A DNA stretch of 64,000 bases from Vibrio proteolyticus NBRC 13287 (GCF_000467125.1 NZ_BATJ01000009.1:124001-188000); one strand, 5' to 3'. Numbered from the stretch's first letter, positions 1 through 9,466 are shown. Notes: a model not told the origin generated them from the sequence alone. Program-made: numbers and translations.

Positions 1-50
1 TTGGAGAACGGTGTGGTGTTTTGTGTACAAGTGTCGCTCATTACCGTCAT
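1..50 (-). CDS. 5' end of an unidentified gene, cut by the window edge
   Basis: An ATG at 50-48 on the minus strand is preceded by GGGAG about 7 nt upstream. The frame stays open for the 16 visible codons, starting MTVMSDTCTQNTTPFS. This is too little to assign a family. It is the first good start after the promoter and long leader at 51-324, which is the main reason to believe it. In V. cholerae I recall dacB or ompU near this tyrS, but this N-terminus does not look like either signal peptide, so the identity is left open. Confidence 0.4.
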   Translation of the reverse strand, partial: MTVMSDTCTQNTTPFS

Positions 51-309
51 GGCGAATCTCCCGATTGGCAATTGGTAACGACCATCGATAAACAACGTTT
101 TTCCGGCAGGCACACACAGGCCGGCGGAAATCCGCGATTTATCTTCTAGTAAGACATGGAGAAAAACAGAGAGAGGAAAACAAGCTCCCTACCACTTAGG
201 CAGGGACGGAGAGCGCCAATACCGAAGCGGGTTATTTTTCTCCCTTCATACTAGGGGGATGGTCGGTATTGTTCATAGTGGTCTCCAAAAACGTTGCCCC
301 AGTGGCAAC
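51..309 (-). promoter_or_regulatory. long structured 5' leader with a leader ORF
   Basis: About 260 nt separate a predicted transcription start near 309 from the gene start at 50. Read on the minus strand the leader opens with a small hairpin (arms at 309-304 and 298-293) followed by GTTTTT. Next come a ribosome binding site and a 14-codon ORF, then a perfect 9-bp inverted repeat CAATACCGA (271-263) / TCGGTATTG (225-217) whose first arm lies inside that ORF. A 5-bp arm pair ggaga 208-212 / tctcc 282-286 spans the ORF start, and aggga 202-206 can pair with tccct 186-190. The loop of that last hairpin contains accact 191-196, complementary to agtggt 277-282 just before the leader ATG. This suggests alternative structures coupled to leader translation. 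No known riboswitch class was recognised. Confidence 0.5.
232..276 (-). CDS. putative 14-aa leader peptide
   Basis: The ORF runs from an ATG at 276-274 to a TAA at 234-232 and encodes MNNTDHPPSMKGEK. It has a GGAG six nucleotides upstream, which is good spacing. It contains a Pro-Pro pair and acidic and basic residues, features known to slow ribosomes in some leader peptides such as MgtL. Codons 3-5 form one arm of the strong 9-bp stem in the leader, so ribosome position would change the fold. Expression is inferred, not shown. Confidence 0.45.
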   Translation of the reverse strand: MNNTDHPPSMKGEK

Positions 310-315
310 CGCGCT

Positions 316-324
316 ATGATAGCA
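316..324 (-). promoter_or_regulatory. extended -10 promoter for the left-edge leader
   Basis: The minus strand reads TGCTATCAT, a TGn-extended -10 element. At 16-nt spacing the -35 position reads TGGCAA, which is weak. The predicted start, near 309, is the first base of the leader's 5' hairpin. The element lies downstream of the tyrS terminator, so it would start an independent transcript. Confidence 0.45.
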
Positions 325-367
325 AATCAAACTCGGTTTGCCATCGCTTTCAAAGGGAAACAGACAC

Positions 368-393
368 AAAAAACGCCCGTGTCGGGCGTTTTT
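368..393 (-). terminator. Rho-independent terminator after tyrS
   Basis: A perfect 9-bp stem (aaacgcccg / cgggcgttt) with a 3-nt loop is flanked by A and T runs, so it can act on both strands. It begins about 20 nt past the tyrS stop. Confidence 0.9.
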
Positions 394-411
394 GCTTCGG
401 TAAGTTACGCA

Positions 412-1599
412 TCAGCTGATAGTTACACGGGCAAATTTACGCTTGCCGACCTGGAATACGTACGTCCCGCTTGCCGGCTCAAACTTCGCGTCCGCCACTT
501 TCTCACCGTCGATCTTCGCCGCACCTTGCTTGACCATACGCATCGCTTCAGACGTTGATGCACACAGCCCCGCTTCTTTCAGCAGGTTCGATACTGGCAG
601 GCCCGCATCAAAGCCAAACTCTGGCATTTCGTCCGGGATAGCGCCTTTCTGGAAGCGGTTGATGAACTCCTGCTCTGCGGCGTCGGCGTCGGCGTCGCTG
701 TGGAAACGAGCAATGATCTCTTTCGCCAGCAGAATCTTGATATCACGAGGGTTTTTACCTGCTTCCACATCTGATTTAAACTGAGTAATTTCATCCAGCG
801 GACGGAACGACAGTAATTCGTAGTAGCTCCACATCAGATCATCGGAAATCGACATGATCTTACCGAACATCTCACTCGGCGCTTCACTGATGCCGATGTA
901 GTTGTTGGCAGACTTGGACATTTTCTTCTCACCGTCCAGCCCCACCAGCAGAGGCATCATCAGTACCACTTGAGGCTTCTGACCATGAGATTTTTGCAGC
1001 TCACGCCCCATCAACAGGTTGAACTTCTGGTCAGTACCACCAAGCTCTACATCCGTTTCCATCGCCACAGAATCGTATCCTTGCAGCAGTGGGTACATGA
1101 ACTCGTGAATTGCAATCGGCTGGCCACCCGCGTAACGCTTTTTAAAGTCGTCACGTTCCAGCATACGAGCAACCGTCTGGTTAGCGGCAAGACGGATCAT
1201 GCCTTCTGCGCCCAGCTCCGACAGCCAGTCAGAGTTAAACTGAATCTTGGTTTTAGCCGGATCCAGAATCTTAAACACTTGTTGCTTGTAGGTTTCAGCG
1301 TTACGCAGCACATCTTCGCGCGTCAGCGGCGGACGTGTGGTATTTTTGCCAGTCGGATCGCCGACCATACCGGTAAAATCACCAATCAGGAATGTAACAT
1401 CATGACCAAGTTCCTGAAATGCACGCAGTTTATTCAGGATCACAGTGTGACCAAGGTGGATGTCAGGTGCGGTTGGATCGGCACCTAATTTGATACGCAG
1501 AGGACGACCCTCTTTCAGTTTTTCAATCAGCTCTTCTTCTGGAATCAGCTCTTCCACACCACGCTTAATTTCGGCCAGCGCTGCTTCAATACTCGCCAT
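412..1599 (-). CDS. tyrS: tyrosyl-tRNA synthetase
   Basis: This 395-aa class I synthetase attaches tyrosine to tRNA-Tyr in the cytoplasm. The HIGH signature is present as HLGH at residues 48-51 and KMSKS at 226-230. The C-terminal ~65 residues form an S4-like RNA-binding domain, ending in [11 protein letters not shown]. The length and the short insert fit the second bacterial TyrRS type rather than the 424-aa E. coli type; V. cholerae carries both (VC0465 and VC0631), and the neighbours match VC0631. The ATG start has GGGAG about 8 nt upstream. The gene is divergent from the M23 peptidase gene and is closed by a strong terminator. Confidence 0.96.
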   Translation of the reverse strand: MASIEAALAEIKRGVEELIPEEELIEKLKEGRPLRIKLGADPTAPDIHLGHTVILNKLRAFQELGHDVTFLIGDFTGMVGDPTGKNTTRPPLTREDVLRNAETYKQQVFKILDPAKTKIQFNSDWLSELGAEGMIRLAANQTVARMLERDDFKKRYAGGQPIAIHEFMYPLLQGYDSVAMETDVELGGTDQKFNLLMGRELQKSHGQKPQVVLMMPLLVGLDGEKKMSKSANNYIGISEAPSEMFGKIMSISDDLMWSYYELLSFRPLDEITQFKSDVEAGKNPRDIKILLAKEIIARFHSDADADAAEQEFINRFQKGAIPDEMPEFGFDAGLPVSNLLKEAGLCASTSEAMRMVKQGAAKIDGEKVADAKFEPASGTYVFQVGKRKFARVTIS

Positions 1600-1730
1600 T
1601 CTTGTTCACTCCCACAGATTTGGCAAAAATTTATTAGTTCGACATATTACTTGAATAGCGATGCTTTTTGAAACCAGTTAGACTAAAGAGCCCACTATTT
1701 TCTTTAATTAATTGCAGAACGAACTTTAAG

Positions 1731-3020
1731 ATGTTGTCTATCTTCGCTCGACTTCCATGGATGCACCGAGCATTAATTGCCTGTTTCAGTGCTTTGATGG
1801 TCATTGCACTGTTTTTACCCGATCCTCAAGACCTGCGTAGTGATGAAGGCACACTTGAAGTCGGACGCCATTATCCGCTGACGATAGACGCTGAAGCGCT
1901 CGCCCCAGGCAGCGTGATGACGCCGACGGCTGCGCTGCGCTGGCAAAAACACACCGTTGGCTCCGGAGAAAGTGCAGCGTTGGTGTTCCAGCGCGTCGGT
2001 TTATCTTCCCGGACATTGTACGAGCTCACCACCAGCAGTGAAGAAATCGAAAAGCAATTGACCCGCTTACGCCCGGGTGATGTCTTGCTGTTTGGTTTCG
2101 ATCAGAACAATGAACTGTTGCAGATCAAACGTCCGATCAGCTCATACGAAAACTTTGTCATCACCAAATCCGATTCGGGCTACCTGAGCCGACTGGACAC
2201 CAAAGAAGTCTATTACCAATACAATTACGCCGAAGCCGACATCACCTCCAACTTCTGGAATGCGGGGATCAGCGCCGGGTTAACGCCCAACCAAATCATG
2301 GAACTGGCCGGTATCTACAGCTGGGATATCGACTTTGCTCTCGATATCCGTAAGGGCGACAATTTCCGTATTCTCTATCAAGAGAAAGTCGTGGAAGGCG
2401 AAGTGATTGGGCGTGGAAAAATCATTGCCTCGATCTTTACCAACCAGGGCGACACCTTTAAAGCGATCCTGGATGACAAAACCGGCGATTATTACGATGA
2501 GAATGGCCGGGCAATGAAAAAAGCCTTCTTGCGTGCGCCACTGGATTTTCGTCGCGTTTCTTCGAATTTCAATCCGCGTCGCCTCCATCCGGTCACGGGC
2601 CGGGTTCGTCCGCACCGCGGAACCGATTACGCCGCTCCGGTTGGCACGCCAATCTGGGCAGCGGGCAGCGGTGTGGTGGAAAAATCCAGCTACAACCAGT
2701 TTAACGGCAACTACGTGTTCATCCGCCACAACAGCACTTACATGACCAAGTATCTGCACCTGACCAAACGTCTGGTCAAAACAGGTCAGCGGGTCAAGCA
2801 GGGCCAGACCATTGGTACGCTGGGTGGCACCGGGCGGGTTACTGGTCCTCACCTGCACTACGAATTTTTGGTCAACGGCGTCCATCAGAATGCCCGTACG
2901 GTCAAGTTGCCTCAGGCTAAATCACTCACCGGACAAGCGAAGACGACCTTCATCGCCAACGCAAAAAACCGGTTGGAAAAGCTTGAACGCTACAGCCAGT
3001 TACTGTACGCCAATAACTGA
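1731..3020 (+). CDS. M23 family cell-wall DD-endopeptidase
   Basis: The product is a 429-aa murein hydrolase that would cut peptide cross-links in the cell wall. An N-terminal hydrophobic segment (about residues 8-29) serves as signal or membrane anchor. A LysM/OapA-like region covers roughly residues 60-130. The C-terminal LytM/M23 domain (about 290-400) has the zinc ligands in HRGTDYAAP and in the HLH of GPHLHYEF. The frame is open back to a TTG at 1668, but the ATG at 1731 removes an unlikely basic extension and starts just before the hydrophobic segment; no strong ribosome site marks either. It resembles the ShyA/ShyC enzymes of V. cholerae; by position (next to the second tyrS) it may be ShyC, though I did not verify this. 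All zinc ligands appear intact. Confidence 0.9.
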   Translation: MLSIFARLPWMHRALIACFSALMVIALFLPDPQDLRSDEGTLEVGRHYPLTIDAEALAPGSVMTPTAALRWQKHTVGSGESAALVFQRVGLSSRTLYELTTSSEEIEKQLTRLRPGDVLLFGFDQNNELLQIKRPISSYENFVITKSDSGYLSRLDTKEVYYQYNYAEADITSNFWNAGISAGLTPNQIMELAGIYSWDIDFALDIRKGDNFRILYQEKVVEGEVIGRGKIIASIFTNQGDTFKAILDDKTGDYYDENGRAMKKAFLRAPLDFRRVSSNFNPRRLHPVTGRVRPHRGTDYAAPVGTPIWAAGSGVVEKSSYNQFNGNYVFIRHNSTYMTKYLHLTKRLVKTGQRVKQGQTIGTLGGTGRVTGPHLHYEFLVNGVHQNARTVKLPQAKSLTGQAKTTFIANAKNRLEKLERYSQLLYANN

Positions 3021-3024
3021 ACGA

Positions 3025-3047
3025 AGCCCGCTGTTGCGGGCTTTTTT
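3025..3047 (+). terminator. terminator after the M23 peptidase
   Basis: The stem aagcccgc / gcgggctt has a 4-nt loop and is followed by a T run. The converging vexF stop codon sits inside the T run. Confidence 0.88.
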
Positions 3048-6000
3048 ATTCGCTAAGCTCCGTACTAGGCATCGCTTGCTGAACCGGACTGCGGCCGAGC
3101 ATCAGCAGACAAGGCGTCAGCACTAACGTCAGCAACGTCGCAAACGCCAGCCCACCCGCCACCGCCGTCGCCAGTTGCGACCACCACTGGGTGCTGGGAG
3201 CGCCGAACTCTATTTTCTGATTGATCAGGTCAATGTTCATCTCCAGCACCATCGGCAGCAGACCGAGGATGGTTGTCACCGTTGTCAGCAGCACAGGCCG
3301 TAAGCGCTGCACGCCGGTACGCAAAATCGCCTCGCGTTTGTCCAGCCCACGACTGAGCATCTGGTTATAGGTGTCGATCAATACGATATTGTTGTTGACC
3401 ACAATCCCCGCCAGCGCAATCACCCCAATCCCGGACATAATAATGCCAAACGGTTTCTGGAAAATCAGCAGCCCCAGGAAAACCCCAACGGTGGAAAACA
3501 GCACCGCACTCAGGATCAAAAATGCCTGATAGAAACTGTTGAACTGAGTGATCAGGATCAGTGCCATCACCACCAGAGCAACCAAAAACGCTTGTTGCAA
3601 AAAGGCCGAGGAATGTTCCTGCTCTTCATTCTGGCCACGAATTTTAAACGTCACCCCAGAGGCCAGCCCCAGCTCACTCAACGCCTGTTCGACTTTCGGC
3701 AGCTCCAACGCCAGATTGTAACCTTCAACCATGTCTGCCTTGATGTTGATCACCCGTTGGCCGTCGACACGTTTGATGGTGTGCTGTTTGTGCTCCGGGA
3801 CAATGCTGGCAAAATTGGTGATGGGCACCAGACCAGCCGGGGTTTTCACCCGCAGTTGATCAAAACGGCCAATATCACGCTTGTCTTCCGGATAACGCAC
3901 CAGAATATCCACTTCCTCATCGGCATCATCCGGCAGGTAGTCACCAATGCGCAGACCGTTGGTCACAAACTGAACCGTGTTACCAACCAGGGTGGCGTCA
4001 GCAGCAAAACGCGAGGCGTCATCGCGACGGATGTCAATCTGCCAGTCAATGCCATCTTTGCTAGAGGAATCACTCACGTTAGTCAGTGCAGGGTTATTGT
4101 CTGCCCAGTGACGCACCTGCTTGGCCGCGGTATCGAGTTTATCCAGATCGCGCGCGCTCATTTCGATCACCAAATCGTGCTCCACCGGCGGACCAGCGTC
4201 GGGAAACTTATACTCGATCTCCACACCGGGTATCTGATCCGTCTGCTGTTTCAGCTCGTCGATAATCGCTTTGACTTTACGCCGATACTGCCAGTCAACC
4301 GGTTTGATCTGGATCTGGCCAATTTCATCGTCGCCCCCGGTGCGGGTATAAACACTCTCAAATTCGTCGTGACCAAGCATGACCTGCTCAATGTCACGCA
4401 TGATCGCATCCTGCTCCCGAATGGAGAGATCGCCGTAAGAGCGCACTTTCACGTTAAAAAACGGAGGATCCACTTCCGGGAAAAATTCCGCCCCTAAACC
4501 GGCTTTCGAGTAGGCAAAACCCACCCCTATCGCCATCACGATCGCCGCAAGCAGAATTTTCAACGGATGGCGGATGGCTACCGATAGGGTCAGGTAATAG
4601 AGCCGGGTCAGACCGGTTGCCTGAGTAAAATCGCCGTCATGCAGCGCCACCATTTGCTGTCGGCTTTCTGTGGTGGCGTGCTGGGGTTTGCCAATCAGAC
4701 TTCCCAATACCGGAACAAACAACAGCGCCATCGCCAATGACGCACTGAGCGTAGCAATCAGCGTCAATGGCAGGTATTTCATAAACTCACCGGTGATATC
4801 CGGCCAAAACAACAACGGAGCGAACGCGGCCAGCGTGGTCGCAGTGGAGGCGGTGATGGGCCAGGCCATGCGCTTGGCGGCATCGCGGTAGGCTTGAGTA
4901 CGGTCCACTCCTTCCTGCATTCGCCGATCAGCGAACTCAGTCACCACAATCGCCCCGTCCACCAGCATACCGACCGCCATGATCAGCGAAAACAGCACCA
5001 CAATGTTGACGGTCAGCCCGAACACAGACAACACCAGCAAGCCGGTCAGAAATGACCCCGGAATCGACACCCCGACCAGCAGCGCAGTGCGTACCCCAAG
5101 GATGGCGATGATCACCACCACCACCAGAATAATCGCCGACAAAATGTTGTTTTGCAGGTCGTTGAGCATCAGACGGACATCATCCGACTGATCCCAGGTG
5201 TATTTCACCAATAAATTAGACGGCCATTCTGCCTGCTCACGCCCCTGCGCAATCACGGCTTTGACCAATTCAACCGTCTCAATGATGTTCTCGCCGGCGC
5301 GCTTTTTCACGTCCAGCACCACCGCTGGCTCGCCGTCCAGACGGGCAAAACTTTCCGGATCGCGGAATGAGCGCCGCACCGTCGCCACATCAGCAAAGGT
5401 GATCACCTGTTTGCCATCCACTTTGACCGGCAGCTCCAGCACGTCTTTCAAAGAATCGAATACCGACGGAACTTTCACCGAGAAACGCCCGTAACCAGTA
5501 TCGACAAAACCGGCAGCAACGACCCGGTTATTCAGGGCTATCAGGTTGTAAATATCCCCCTGATCCAAACCATAACTTTCCATCAGCAGCGGGTCGACCA
5601 CAATTTCGACGATGTCTTCACGATCGCCGGCAATGTCAACTTCCAGCACCTGGCGATAACTTTCCAGTTTGTCGCGTAACTGGCGGGCAATCTGAACAAT
5701 GGTCCGCTCTGGTACGGTGCCATACAGCACCACCGACAACACCGGCTCTTCTGAAGCCAGCGTGACTTCATTCACGGTGGGCTCATCGCTGTCGGCCGGT
5801 AACTTGGGCTTGGCCAAATCCACCGCTTCGCGCACATCCGCCATTGCCTTAGTCAGATCCACACCGACGTTGAATTCCAGCATCACCGACGCATGACCTT
5901 CGGCAGCCGTGGCGGTCATCTCTTTTACTCCTTCGATTGAACGCAGCTCCTGTTCAATCGGGCGTACCAACAGACGCTCGGCATCGGTCGGTGAAATCCC

Positions 6001-6159
6001 CTGATGAGTGACCGATACGTAGATGATAGGAATAGTAATGTCCGGACTCGACTCTTTGGGGATAGTCAGATAGGTGATGACACCGGCCACCAGTATGAAC
6101 ACCAGCAGCGTCAGCATGGTCCGAGTACGCGACAGAGCAGCATCAATCAGTGAGTACAT
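3046..6159 (-). CDS. vexF: RND efflux pump, inner-membrane permease
   Basis: A 1037-aa proton- or ion-driven RND transporter (AcrB/HAE family) with two repeats of a periplasmic porter domain and six-helix bundles. Visible signatures are the N-terminal helix before ESSPDITIPIIYVSV, the TM4 motif GMLVDGAIVVTE, where AcrB has two adjacent aspartates and this protein has Asp-Gly, and the second-half helix motif SGIGVIALAGIVVNNNIVLID. I chose the ATG at 6159 because it has a strong AAGGAGAG site; an upstream in-frame start at 6228 would overlap vexE. The gene lies 10 nt after vexE in one operon. By position and type it matches V. cholerae VexEF, a TolC-dependent multidrug pump. No outer-membrane channel gene is nearby, so TolC would have to be supplied from elsewhere. 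Confidence 0.88.
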   Translation of the reverse strand: MYSLIDAALSRTRTMLTLLVFILVAGVITYLTIPKESSPDITIPIIYVSVTHQGISPTDAERLLVRPIEQELRSIEGVKEMTATAAEGHASVMLEFNVGVDLTKAMADVREAVDLAKPKLPADSDEPTVNEVTLASEEPVLSVVLYGTVPERTIVQIARQLRDKLESYRQVLEVDIAGDREDIVEIVVDPLLMESYGLDQGDIYNLIALNNRVVAAGFVDTGYGRFSVKVPSVFDSLKDVLELPVKVDGKQVITFADVATVRRSFRDPESFARLDGEPAVVLDVKKRAGENIIETVELVKAVIAQGREQAEWPSNLLVKYTWDQSDDVRLMLNDLQNNILSAIILVVVVIIAILGVRTALLVGVSIPGSFLTGLLVLSVFGLTVNIVVLFSLIMAVGMLVDGAIVVTEFADRRMQEGVDRTQAYRDAAKRMAWPITASTATTLAAFAPLLFWPDITGEFMKYLPLTLIATLSASLAMALLFVPVLGSLIGKPQHATTESRQQMVALHDGDFTQATGLTRLYYLTLSVAIRHPLKILLAAIVMAIGVGFAYSKAGLGAEFFPEVDPPFFNVKVRSYGDLSIREQDAIMRDIEQVMLGHDEFESVYTRTGGDDEIGQIQIKPVDWQYRRKVKAIIDELKQQTDQIPGVEIEYKFPDAGPPVEHDLVIEMSARDLDKLDTAAKQVRHWADNNPALTNVSDSSSKDGIDWQIDIRRDDASRFAADATLVGNTVQFVTNGLRIGDYLPDDADEEVDILVRYPEDKRDIGRFDQLRVKTPAGLVPITNFASIVPEHKQHTIKRVDGQRVINIKADMVEGYNLALELPKVEQALSELGLASGVTFKIRGQNEEQEHSSAFLQQAFLVALVVMALILITQFNSFYQAFLILSAVLFSTVGVFLGLLIFQKPFGIIMSGIGVIALAGIVVNNNIVLIDTYNQMLSRGLDKREAILRTGVQRLRPVLLTTVTTILGLLPMVLEMNIDLINQKIEFGAPSTQWWSQLATAVAGGLAFATLLTLVLTPCLLMLGRSPVQQAMPSTELSE

Positions 6160-6169
6160 ACTCTCTCCT

Positions 6170-7267
6170 TCAGCTCTGATCAGAGCGGGGTTGCGGCGTA
6201 GCAATAACCTGATCACCGTCGCGAACAAACCCTTGTCCCACCGTGATGATATCCACTACTTCACCGAGACCTGCTAGCCAGACGCCATCCTGTTCGGCTT
6301 TCACCAACTGAATCGGAACAAAATGCACCACGTTATCTTGCAAGGTTTTAACCCCAAGGTTACCCGCTTCGTCGAGCGCCAGCATCGCCGGCGTGACTTT
6401 CACCGCCAGTTGATCGTTGAGGCTAATCGCCACTTCTGCACTGACCCCGGCCGGGATACGCTGCTCAGGGTTGTCGATTTCAATTTCGATCGGAAACGTA
6501 TTGGTGGCCGGTGATGACACCCGAGACACGTAACGCAAACGGCCCGTGAGGTTTTCCCCATCGATAAAGCGTATCTGAGCTGCTTGGCCGGGCTGCAAAT
6601 ATTGAATATGACGTTCACTGACGTCCGCTTCGATCACCACTTTGTCGAGATCGATGAGGGTCGCCACCGGATCGCCCACCGCAACAAAATCGCCAGTTTC
6701 AATCAGCAATTGGTCGATAATACCGGCAAAGGGTGCCCGTACCTGGGTATTACGCAGCGCCAATCGGGCATTGCTGGCCATCGCCTTCGCTTCAGCCAGT
6801 TGCGCTTCAGCCGTGGCAAACGCCACTTCCCCCTGCAAGCCACGGTTTTTCAGCGCTCGGGCGGCATTGAATTCTTTTTCGCGCACTTTCAGCATCGCCA
6901 GCGCGCGGCTGAACTGAATATCCAGATCCGCCGGATCGATGTGTGCGATCACTTGACCTTGTTCCACCCGGCTGCCTTTTCTCAGCGCCAGTGAGACAAT
7001 TTTTCCGGCAATCTCTGCTCCCAGTGTCGCCTGGCGATCGGGCGCAGTGCGGCCATAAAGATTGATGATTTTATGAGTGGGCGTGGCATGAAAGGTCTGA
7101 TAGACCACTTTTGCCAGTGGAATGGTTTGGACTTGCTCTGAAGTGTCGACATCATCCTGCGCCCAGAGAGAACCGAGCCCGAGCCACAGGCAAAGAAAAA
7201 AAACCAAGGCAGCAGAAACCAGCCATGGTTTCTGAGACCAATAGCCACCGTTGTTGATTCCAGGCAT
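6170..7267 (-). CDS. vexE: RND efflux periplasmic adaptor (membrane fusion protein)
   Basis: A 365-aa HlyD/AcrA-type adaptor that links the RND pump to an outer-membrane channel. It has an N-terminal membrane segment (about residues 16-36), a lipoyl-like half (GAEIAGKIVSLALRKGSRVEQGQVIAHID), a coiled-coil hairpin (about 110-165), the second lipoyl half (VRAPFAGIIDQLLIETGDFV) and a beta-barrel domain. There is no lipobox cysteine, so it is probably anchored by its N-terminal helix. The ATG has AAGGA about 7 nt upstream. It is the first gene of the vexEF operon. The symbol follows the V. cholerae pair at the same location. Confidence 0.88.
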   Translation of the reverse strand: MPGINNGGYWSQKPWLVSAALVFFLCLWLGLGSLWAQDDVDTSEQVQTIPLAKVVYQTFHATPTHKIINLYGRTAPDRQATLGAEIAGKIVSLALRKGSRVEQGQVIAHIDPADLDIQFSRALAMLKVREKEFNAARALKNRGLQGEVAFATAEAQLAEAKAMASNARLALRNTQVRAPFAGIIDQLLIETGDFVAVGDPVATLIDLDKVVIEADVSERHIQYLQPGQAAQIRFIDGENLTGRLRYVSRVSSPATNTFPIEIEIDNPEQRIPAGVSAEVAISLNDQLAVKVTPAMLALDEAGNLGVKTLQDNVVHFVPIQLVKAEQDGVWLAGLGEVVDIITVGQGFVRDGDQVIATPQPRSDQS

Positions 7268-7379
7268 ACAACATCCTTATGTGAGTACCTTTTTTAGAAT
7301 TATTCAGCCCCGCGTACAATCAGGCACACAGAGCCGGGCAGTGTCCCCTACCCGTCACTCAACAAGTGGCTACTGTGAT

Positions 7380-7721
7380 TTACACGCTGAACGACGCTCC
7401 ACAGCCACAGGTTGTGGTTGCATTCGGGTTGTTGACAAAAAAGCGCGATCCTTCCAGACCTTCAGTGTAATCCACCACACCCCCGATCAGGTATTGCAGA
7501 CTCATCGGGTCAACCACTAAGGTCACACCGCTGTTAACAATAGTCGTATCGCCTTCATTGACGCTTTCGTCAAAGGTGAAGCCGTACTGGAAGCCGCTAC
7601 AACCACCACCGGTAATGTATACACGTAACTTCAGTTCCGGATTCTCTTCTTCAGCAATCAGCGCTTTTACGCGCGTTGCCGCTGCATCAGAAAAGGACAA
7701 TGGTACATTTACTTCGCTCAC
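7380..7721 (-). CDS. erpA: iron-sulfur cluster insertion protein ErpA
   Basis: A 113-aa A-type carrier that delivers Fe-S clusters to apoproteins such as IspG. The three ligand cysteines are Cys41 (in GGGCSGF), Cys105 and Cys107 (in CGCG), matching E. coli ErpA apart from a one-residue offset. I chose the GTG at 7721 because GAGAGAGG sits 5 nt upstream; a GTG five codons earlier would place that site inside the gene. It is divergent from hemL, a neighbourhood common in gamma-proteobacteria. Confidence 0.95.
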   Translation of the reverse strand: MSEVNVPLSFSDAAATRVKALIAEEENPELKLRVYITGGGCSGFQYGFTFDESVNEGDTTIVNSGVTLVVDPMSLQYLIGGVVDYTEGLEGSRFFVNNPNATTTCGCGASFSV

Positions 7722-7997
7722 GACGACCTCTCTCACTCGTGTCAGAGCCCGCTGGCGAGGGCCTGACGGCCATCTGCGGGTCTATCTCTATATTTCGATA
7801 ATAGTTGATTATCCAATACCTGACCTTAGCGTTCAAGTATTCGCCACTACTATCGCGCAATTCGCAACTTTACACTGAGTCACGCTCAGATTACGCACAA
7901 AAAGTGATTAGAATGTGGCGTCAGGCGTTTCTAGTTCGCTCGGGTAGCGTTACAATGCCCGCCAACTTGGTCCGAGCAATCAAAAGAGGATATTCCA

Positions 7998-9290
7998 ATG
8001 ACCAAATCAGCAGAACTGTATCAGAAGGCGCAGGAAACCATTCCTGGCGGCGTCAACTCACCGGTACGCGCGTTCAACGGCGTCGGTGGTTCACCGATTT
8101 TTATCGAACGTGCCGACGGCCCTTTGATTTTTGATGCTGATGGTAAAGCGTATATCGATTACGTCGGTTCATGGGGCCCCATGATTCTTGGCCATAACCA
8201 CGCCGTGATCCGTGACGCCGTGATTCAAGCCGCACAACGCGGTCTGAGCTTCGGCGCACCAACGGAGATGGAAGTCACCATGGCAGAGCTGGTATCAGAG
8301 CTGGTGCCTTCCATGGAACAGGTTCGTATGGTGAACTCCGGTACAGAAGCGACCATGAGTGCGATACGTCTGGCTCGTGGCTTTACCGGCCGCGATAAAA
8401 TCATCAAGTTCGAAGGCTGCTATCACGGCCACGCTGATAGCCTACTGGTGAAAGCCGGCTCGGGTGCCCTGACGCTCGGTCAGCCAAGCTCACCGGGTGT
8501 TCCGGCAGATTTTGCCAAGTACACGCTGACCGCCACTTTTAATGATCTGGACTCCGTGCGCGCACTGTTTGAGGCCAACCAAGACGAAATCGCCTGTATC
8601 ATCGTTGAACCGGTCGCCGGCAACATGAACTGTATCCCGCCGGTTGAAGGCTTCCACCAAGGACTGCGTCAAATTTGTGATGAAGAAGGCGCACTGCTGA
8701 TTTTTGATGAAGTGATGACCGGCTTCCGTGTCGCACTGGGCGGCGCTCAGGCCTACTACGACATCAAACCGGATCTGACGACTCTGGGTAAAGTGATCGG
8801 TGGCGGAATGCCTGTCGGGGCGTTTGGAGGACGCAAAGACGTGATGCAGTACATCGCACCGACTGGTCCGGTTTATCAGGCAGGCACGCTGTCAGGCAAC
8901 CCGGTTGCTATGGCCGCCGGCTTTGCCAGTCTGTCGCTGCTAAAAGAAGAAGGCAATGAAAAACGTCTCGCGTCGAAAACCAAACAACTGGCAGAAGGCT
9001 TCAAGGCGCTGGCCGACAAACACGGCATTCCTTTGGTGGTCAACCAGGTTGGCGGCATGTTCGGTTTCTTCTTTACCGATCAAGATACCATCACTTGTTA
9101 TGAAGACGTCACCAAATGTGACATCGATCGCTTCAAACGTTTCTTCCACCTGATGCTCGACCACGGGGTTTATCTGGCGCCGTCTGCATTTGAAGCCAGC
9201 TTCACCTCTCTGGCGCACGGCCCGAAAGAGATCGACGCCACCCTGGAAGCGGCCGACCGCTGCTTTGCCGTTCTGGCGCAGGAAGCGTAA
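7998..9290 (+). CDS. hemL: glutamate-1-semialdehyde 2,1-aminomutase
   Basis: A 430-aa pyridoxal-phosphate enzyme that converts glutamate-1-semialdehyde to 5-aminolevulinate in the C5 route to heme. The cofactor lysine is Lys265 in [17 protein letters not shown]. The N-terminal [10 protein letters not shown] and the cofactor loops NSGTEA and [10 protein letters not shown] are intact. The ATG has AAGAGGA upstream. The ~275-nt gap to erpA should hold its promoter, but no clear -35/-10 pair was found. It ends in a terminator shared with the small gene on the other strand. Confidence 0.97.
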   Translation: MTKSAELYQKAQETIPGGVNSPVRAFNGVGGSPIFIERADGPLIFDADGKAYIDYVGSWGPMILGHNHAVIRDAVIQAAQRGLSFGAPTEMEVTMAELVSELVPSMEQVRMVNSGTEATMSAIRLARGFTGRDKIIKFEGCYHGHADSLLVKAGSGALTLGQPSSPGVPADFAKYTLTATFNDLDSVRALFEANQDEIACIIVEPVAGNMNCIPPVEGFHQGLRQICDEEGALLIFDEVMTGFRVALGGAQAYYDIKPDLTTLGKVIGGGMPVGAFGGRKDVMQYIAPTGPVYQAGTLSGNPVAMAAGFASLSLLKEEGNEKRLASKTKQLAEGFKALADKHGIPLVVNQVGGMFGFFFTDQDTITCYEDVTKCDIDRFKRFFHLMLDHGVYLAPSAFEASFTSLAHGPKEIDATLEAADRCFAVLAQEA

Positions 9291-9315
9291 TCGCTGACAC
9301 TCAGCTCCCATCAAC

Positions 9316-9344
9316 AAGGCTGCATTGATATGCAGCCTTTTTAT
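9316..9344. terminator. bidirectional terminator between hemL and a small minus-strand gene
   Basis: The 9-bp stem aaggctgca / tgcagcctt has a 6-nt loop and is followed by TTTTATT. The stop codon of the converging 40-aa gene begins at its edge. Confidence 0.85.
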
Positions 9345-9466
9345 TATCCTTGCCAGTTCAATACCACCAGCACCGCCAGCAGAACCAGAATGGCACCAAA
9401 CCAAGGAAAAGGGCGACGCTTTTTACGTTGTCCAGCGCAATTTTTATCATCACTACAGCAGCCCAT
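9344..9466 (-). CDS. small single-pass membrane protein (40 aa)
   Basis: The ORF runs from ATG at 9466-9464 to TAA at 9346-9344, with GGAGAA about 8 nt upstream. The protein opens MGCCSDDKNCAG, with three cysteines in ten residues, then a strongly basic patch (QRKKRRPFP), then one hydrophobic helix of about 17 residues (FGAILVLLAVLVVL), ending NWQG. Positive-inside rules predict a cytoplasmic N-terminus. The CC pair plus third Cys could bind metal or an Fe-S cluster; this is inference only. It lies convergent to hemL and uses the same hairpin as terminator. Function unknown; I recall similar short proteins in other vibrios but cannot confirm it here. Confidence 0.65.
   Translation of the reverse strand: MGCCSDDKNCAGQRKKRRPFPWFGAILVLLAVLVVLNWQG

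Noticed and set aside
259..558. 99-aa plus-strand ORF at the left edge
   Set aside because: It crosses the tyrS terminator and the antisense of tyrS, has no ribosome site and no family-like sequence.
2280..2885. 201-aa minus-strand ORF inside the M23 gene
   Set aside because: An antisense shadow of a clear gene; its composition reflects the reverse of the peptidase codons.
3592..4497. 301-aa plus-strand ORF inside vexF
   Set aside because: An antisense shadow; the vexF frame has unbroken RND motifs across the same bases.
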